Part shown: in pieces, positions 62,871 through 64,000 of the stretch
Numbering within the stretch: the first letter of the stretch is position 1
Layout of the letters: every line of letters starts with the position of its first letter
Assembly: GCF_011759585.1 (NCBI RefSeq)
Contig: NZ_JAAOYV010000001.1
Location: 558,001 to 622,000 of the forward strand
Reading direction: 5' to 3'
From: Frigoribacterium endophyticum
GTDB lineage: Bacteria > Actinomycetota > Actinomycetes > Actinomycetales > Microbacteriaceae
DNA: 64,000 nt
Made by a program: the position numbers and the translations under genes
Notes under the pieces: generated by a model
What the model was told of the DNA's origin: nothing
The model's database searches: none
The model's input: the letters and a program-made list of their open reading frames with translations, nothing else

Positions 62871-63729
62871 CGCGACGGCGGGCCAGGGCCACCGTGGCGC
62901 GCGAGCGCAGGCGGAGGCCGACCCCGAGGGCCCACACCACGGGCCGCCACAGCGCTCCGGGGTGCGTCTTCGCGATGTAGAGGTGCGCCGACCGGTGGTG
63001 GGCCGTGACCATGGCGTCGGCGGACCGGGCCGTGCTCTCGCCGCCGACGTGCGTCACGACGGCGTCGGGCACGAACAGGTTCGACCAGCCGGCCTCGGCG
63101 AGGCGGCGCCCCAGGTCGACGTCCTCGAAGTACATGAAGAAGTCGTCGTCGAACCCGCCGATCTCCTCGAAGGCCTCGCGACGGAGCAGCAGGAACGCGC
63201 CGGAGAGCCAGCCGACCTCGGCCGCGGTCTCCGAGGCCGAGACGTCGCGCTGCTGGTAGCGCCGCGTCCAGGGGTTCGACGGCCACACGCCCGACAGCAG
63301 GGCGTGGCCGATCCCGGTGCGGATCGACGGCAGGGCCCGCGCGGACGGGTACACCGAGCCGTCCGGGTCGAGCACCCGGGGGCCGAGGGCACCGGCGCGG
63401 GGGGCGCGGTGAGCGGCCTCGAGGAGGCGCGTGAGGGTGTCCGGCGTCGCCAGCGTGTCCGGGTTGCAGACCAGCAGCCACTGCTCGTCCGGCCCGGCCT
63501 GCTGCGCCCCGAGGTTGACGGCACGGCCGTACCCGACGTTGCCGGGCGACCGGACGAGCGTCACCGACCTGCGGGACTCGGCCACCGCCTCCGGAGCTCC
63601 GTCGGTCGACCCGTTGTCGACCACGACCACGCGCGCGGGCGGGAAGCCGTTCGGCACGAGGGAGTCGACGAAGGACTCCAGGGTGGGGCCGGGGGAGTAG
63701 GTCACGGTGATGCACAGGACGTCGGTCAC
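62866..63729 (-). CDS. Glycosyltransferase family 2 (rhamnosyltransferase-like)
   Basis: A 287-residue inverting GT-A enzyme resembling WbbL/rhamnosyltransferases. Motifs are VTYSPGPTLESFVDSL, VVVDNGSTDG, NVGYGRAVNLGAQQA, LVCNPDTLATPDTL (donor-metal Asp), GWLSGAFLLLRREAFEEIGGFDDDFFMYFEDVDLGRRL (catalytic EDVDL). The C-terminal WRPVVWALGVGLRLR is amphipathic, perhaps membrane-associated. A rhamnose donor fits the nearby rfb genes (inference). The GTG start overlaps the stop of the next glycosyltransferase by 3 bases. Confidence 0.91.
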   Translation of the reverse strand: MTDVLCITVTYSPGPTLESFVDSLVPNGFPPARVVVVDNGSTDGAPEAVAESRRSVTLVRSPGNVGYGRAVNLGAQQAGPDEQWLLVCNPDTLATPDTLTRLLEAAHRAPRAGALGPRVLDPDGSVYPSARALPSIRTGIGHALLSGVWPSNPWTRRYQQRDVSASETAAEVGWLSGAFLLLRREAFEEIGGFDDDFFMYFEDVDLGRRLAEAGWSNLFVPDAVVTHVGGESTARSADAMVTAHHRSAHLYIAKTHPGALWRPVVWALGVGLRLRSRATVALARRRG

Positions 63730-64000
63730 GAGCGGCCCCCCGTCGCGGCCAGGTAGGCGCCGACGTGCTCGTCGCCGGTGCGCCGCCACGTGAACGTCAG
63801 CGCGCGCTCCCGCCCCCGGCGCCCCAGCTCGCGACGGCGCGGCTCGTCGTCGAGCAGGGCCTCGAGGGCGAGCTCGAGCGACCCGGCGTCGGGCTCGCTG
63901 TAGACGGCGACGTCGCCGCCCACCTCGGGGGCGGCGAGGCGGTCCGTGGTGACCACGGGCACGCCGCTGGCGAGGGCCTCCAGGATGGGCAGCCCGAAGC
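63726..64000 (-). CDS. Glycosyltransferase family 4, C-terminal end only (cut by window edge)
   Basis: The frame is open to the window end and continues beyond it, so the N-terminal part is missing. The visible ~91 residues contain the donor-site end of a GT-B enzyme: FGLPILEALASGVPVVTTDRLAAPEVGGDVAVY, then a C-terminal helix pattern LELALEALLDDEPRRRELGRRGRERALTFTWRRTGDEHV. It overlaps the downstream glycosyltransferase gene, so the two are co-transcribed. Confidence 0.9.
   Translation of the reverse strand, partial: FGLPILEALASGVPVVTTDRLAAPEVGGDVAVYSEPDAGSLELALEALLDDEPRRRELGRRGRERALTFTWRRTGDEHVGAYLAATGGRS

Overview
The window is a stretch of very GC-rich actinobacterial chromosome. It has dense genes, many GTG starts, 1-4 bp stop/start overlaps, a split acyl-CoA carboxylase with a small epsilon subunit, and a four-gene succinate dehydrogenase with two small membrane anchors. 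Gene content and style suggest a Microbacteriaceae-type bacterium (inference; I cannot run a species assignment). I see no prophage, transposon, plasmid gene, CRISPR array or rRNA. One tRNA gene is present, tRNA-Thr(CGU).

Layout. 0-5 kb: the end of topA, then tmk, holB and a TetR regulator. 5-9.5 kb: tRNA-Thr, a Gfo/Idh/MocA oxidoreductase, a PBP4-type DD-peptidase, a nicotinamidase and a second Gfo/Idh/MocA protein. 9.6-18.8 kb, all minus strand: an ABC exporter, an MFS symporter, and a compact run xth-trpS-GNAT-ribD-ribA preceded by a BrkB/YihY membrane protein. 18.9-23.3 kb: ptsI, then a divergent locus of a YezG-like protein against a DUF6177-like protein plus a small partner. 23.3-28.4 kb: sdhCDAB and a mannosyltransferase-like gene, divergent from manC.

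29.6-41.4 kb is a nucleoside uptake and salvage island. It holds a BMP-type lipoprotein, an ABC ATPase, two permeases, cytidine deaminase, thymidine phosphorylase, adenosine deaminase and an orphan PTS IIA/IIB pair with no IIC. On the facing strand are purine nucleoside phosphorylase and a PGM2-type phosphopentomutase/phosphoglucomutase. Together these would import nucleosides, release bases and feed pentose phosphates to central metabolism. 41.4-51.4 kb holds acyl-CoA carboxylase alpha (biotin carboxylase plus BCCP), Maf, a RumA-like methyltransferase, a response regulator/histidine kinase/degenerate-kinase trio, then carboxylase epsilon and beta, divergent from birA, which would biotinylate the alpha chain.

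51.4-64 kb is a cell-envelope region: a PH-domain protein, UDP-glucose/GDP-mannose dehydrogenase, GtrA, purK-purE, an LCP glycopolymer ligase, glycosyltransferases, dTDP-rhamnose genes (rfbB, D, C, A), a Tat-type M15 peptidase followed by a 76-residue protein that copies the peptidase's C-terminal domain, and two more glycosyltransferases, the last cut by the window edge.

A recurring regulatory pattern is a TAnnnT hexamer exactly 6-7 bases before an ATG/GTG. It occurs at twelve genes and predicts leaderless mRNAs. I used it to set several start codons. The most unusual observations are the free-standing copy of the M15 C-terminal domain, the orphan PTS pair in the nucleoside operon, the YezG/DUF6177-like locus, the palindrome at the sdh promoter and a structured AT-richer 385 bp gap at 48.3-48.7 kb.
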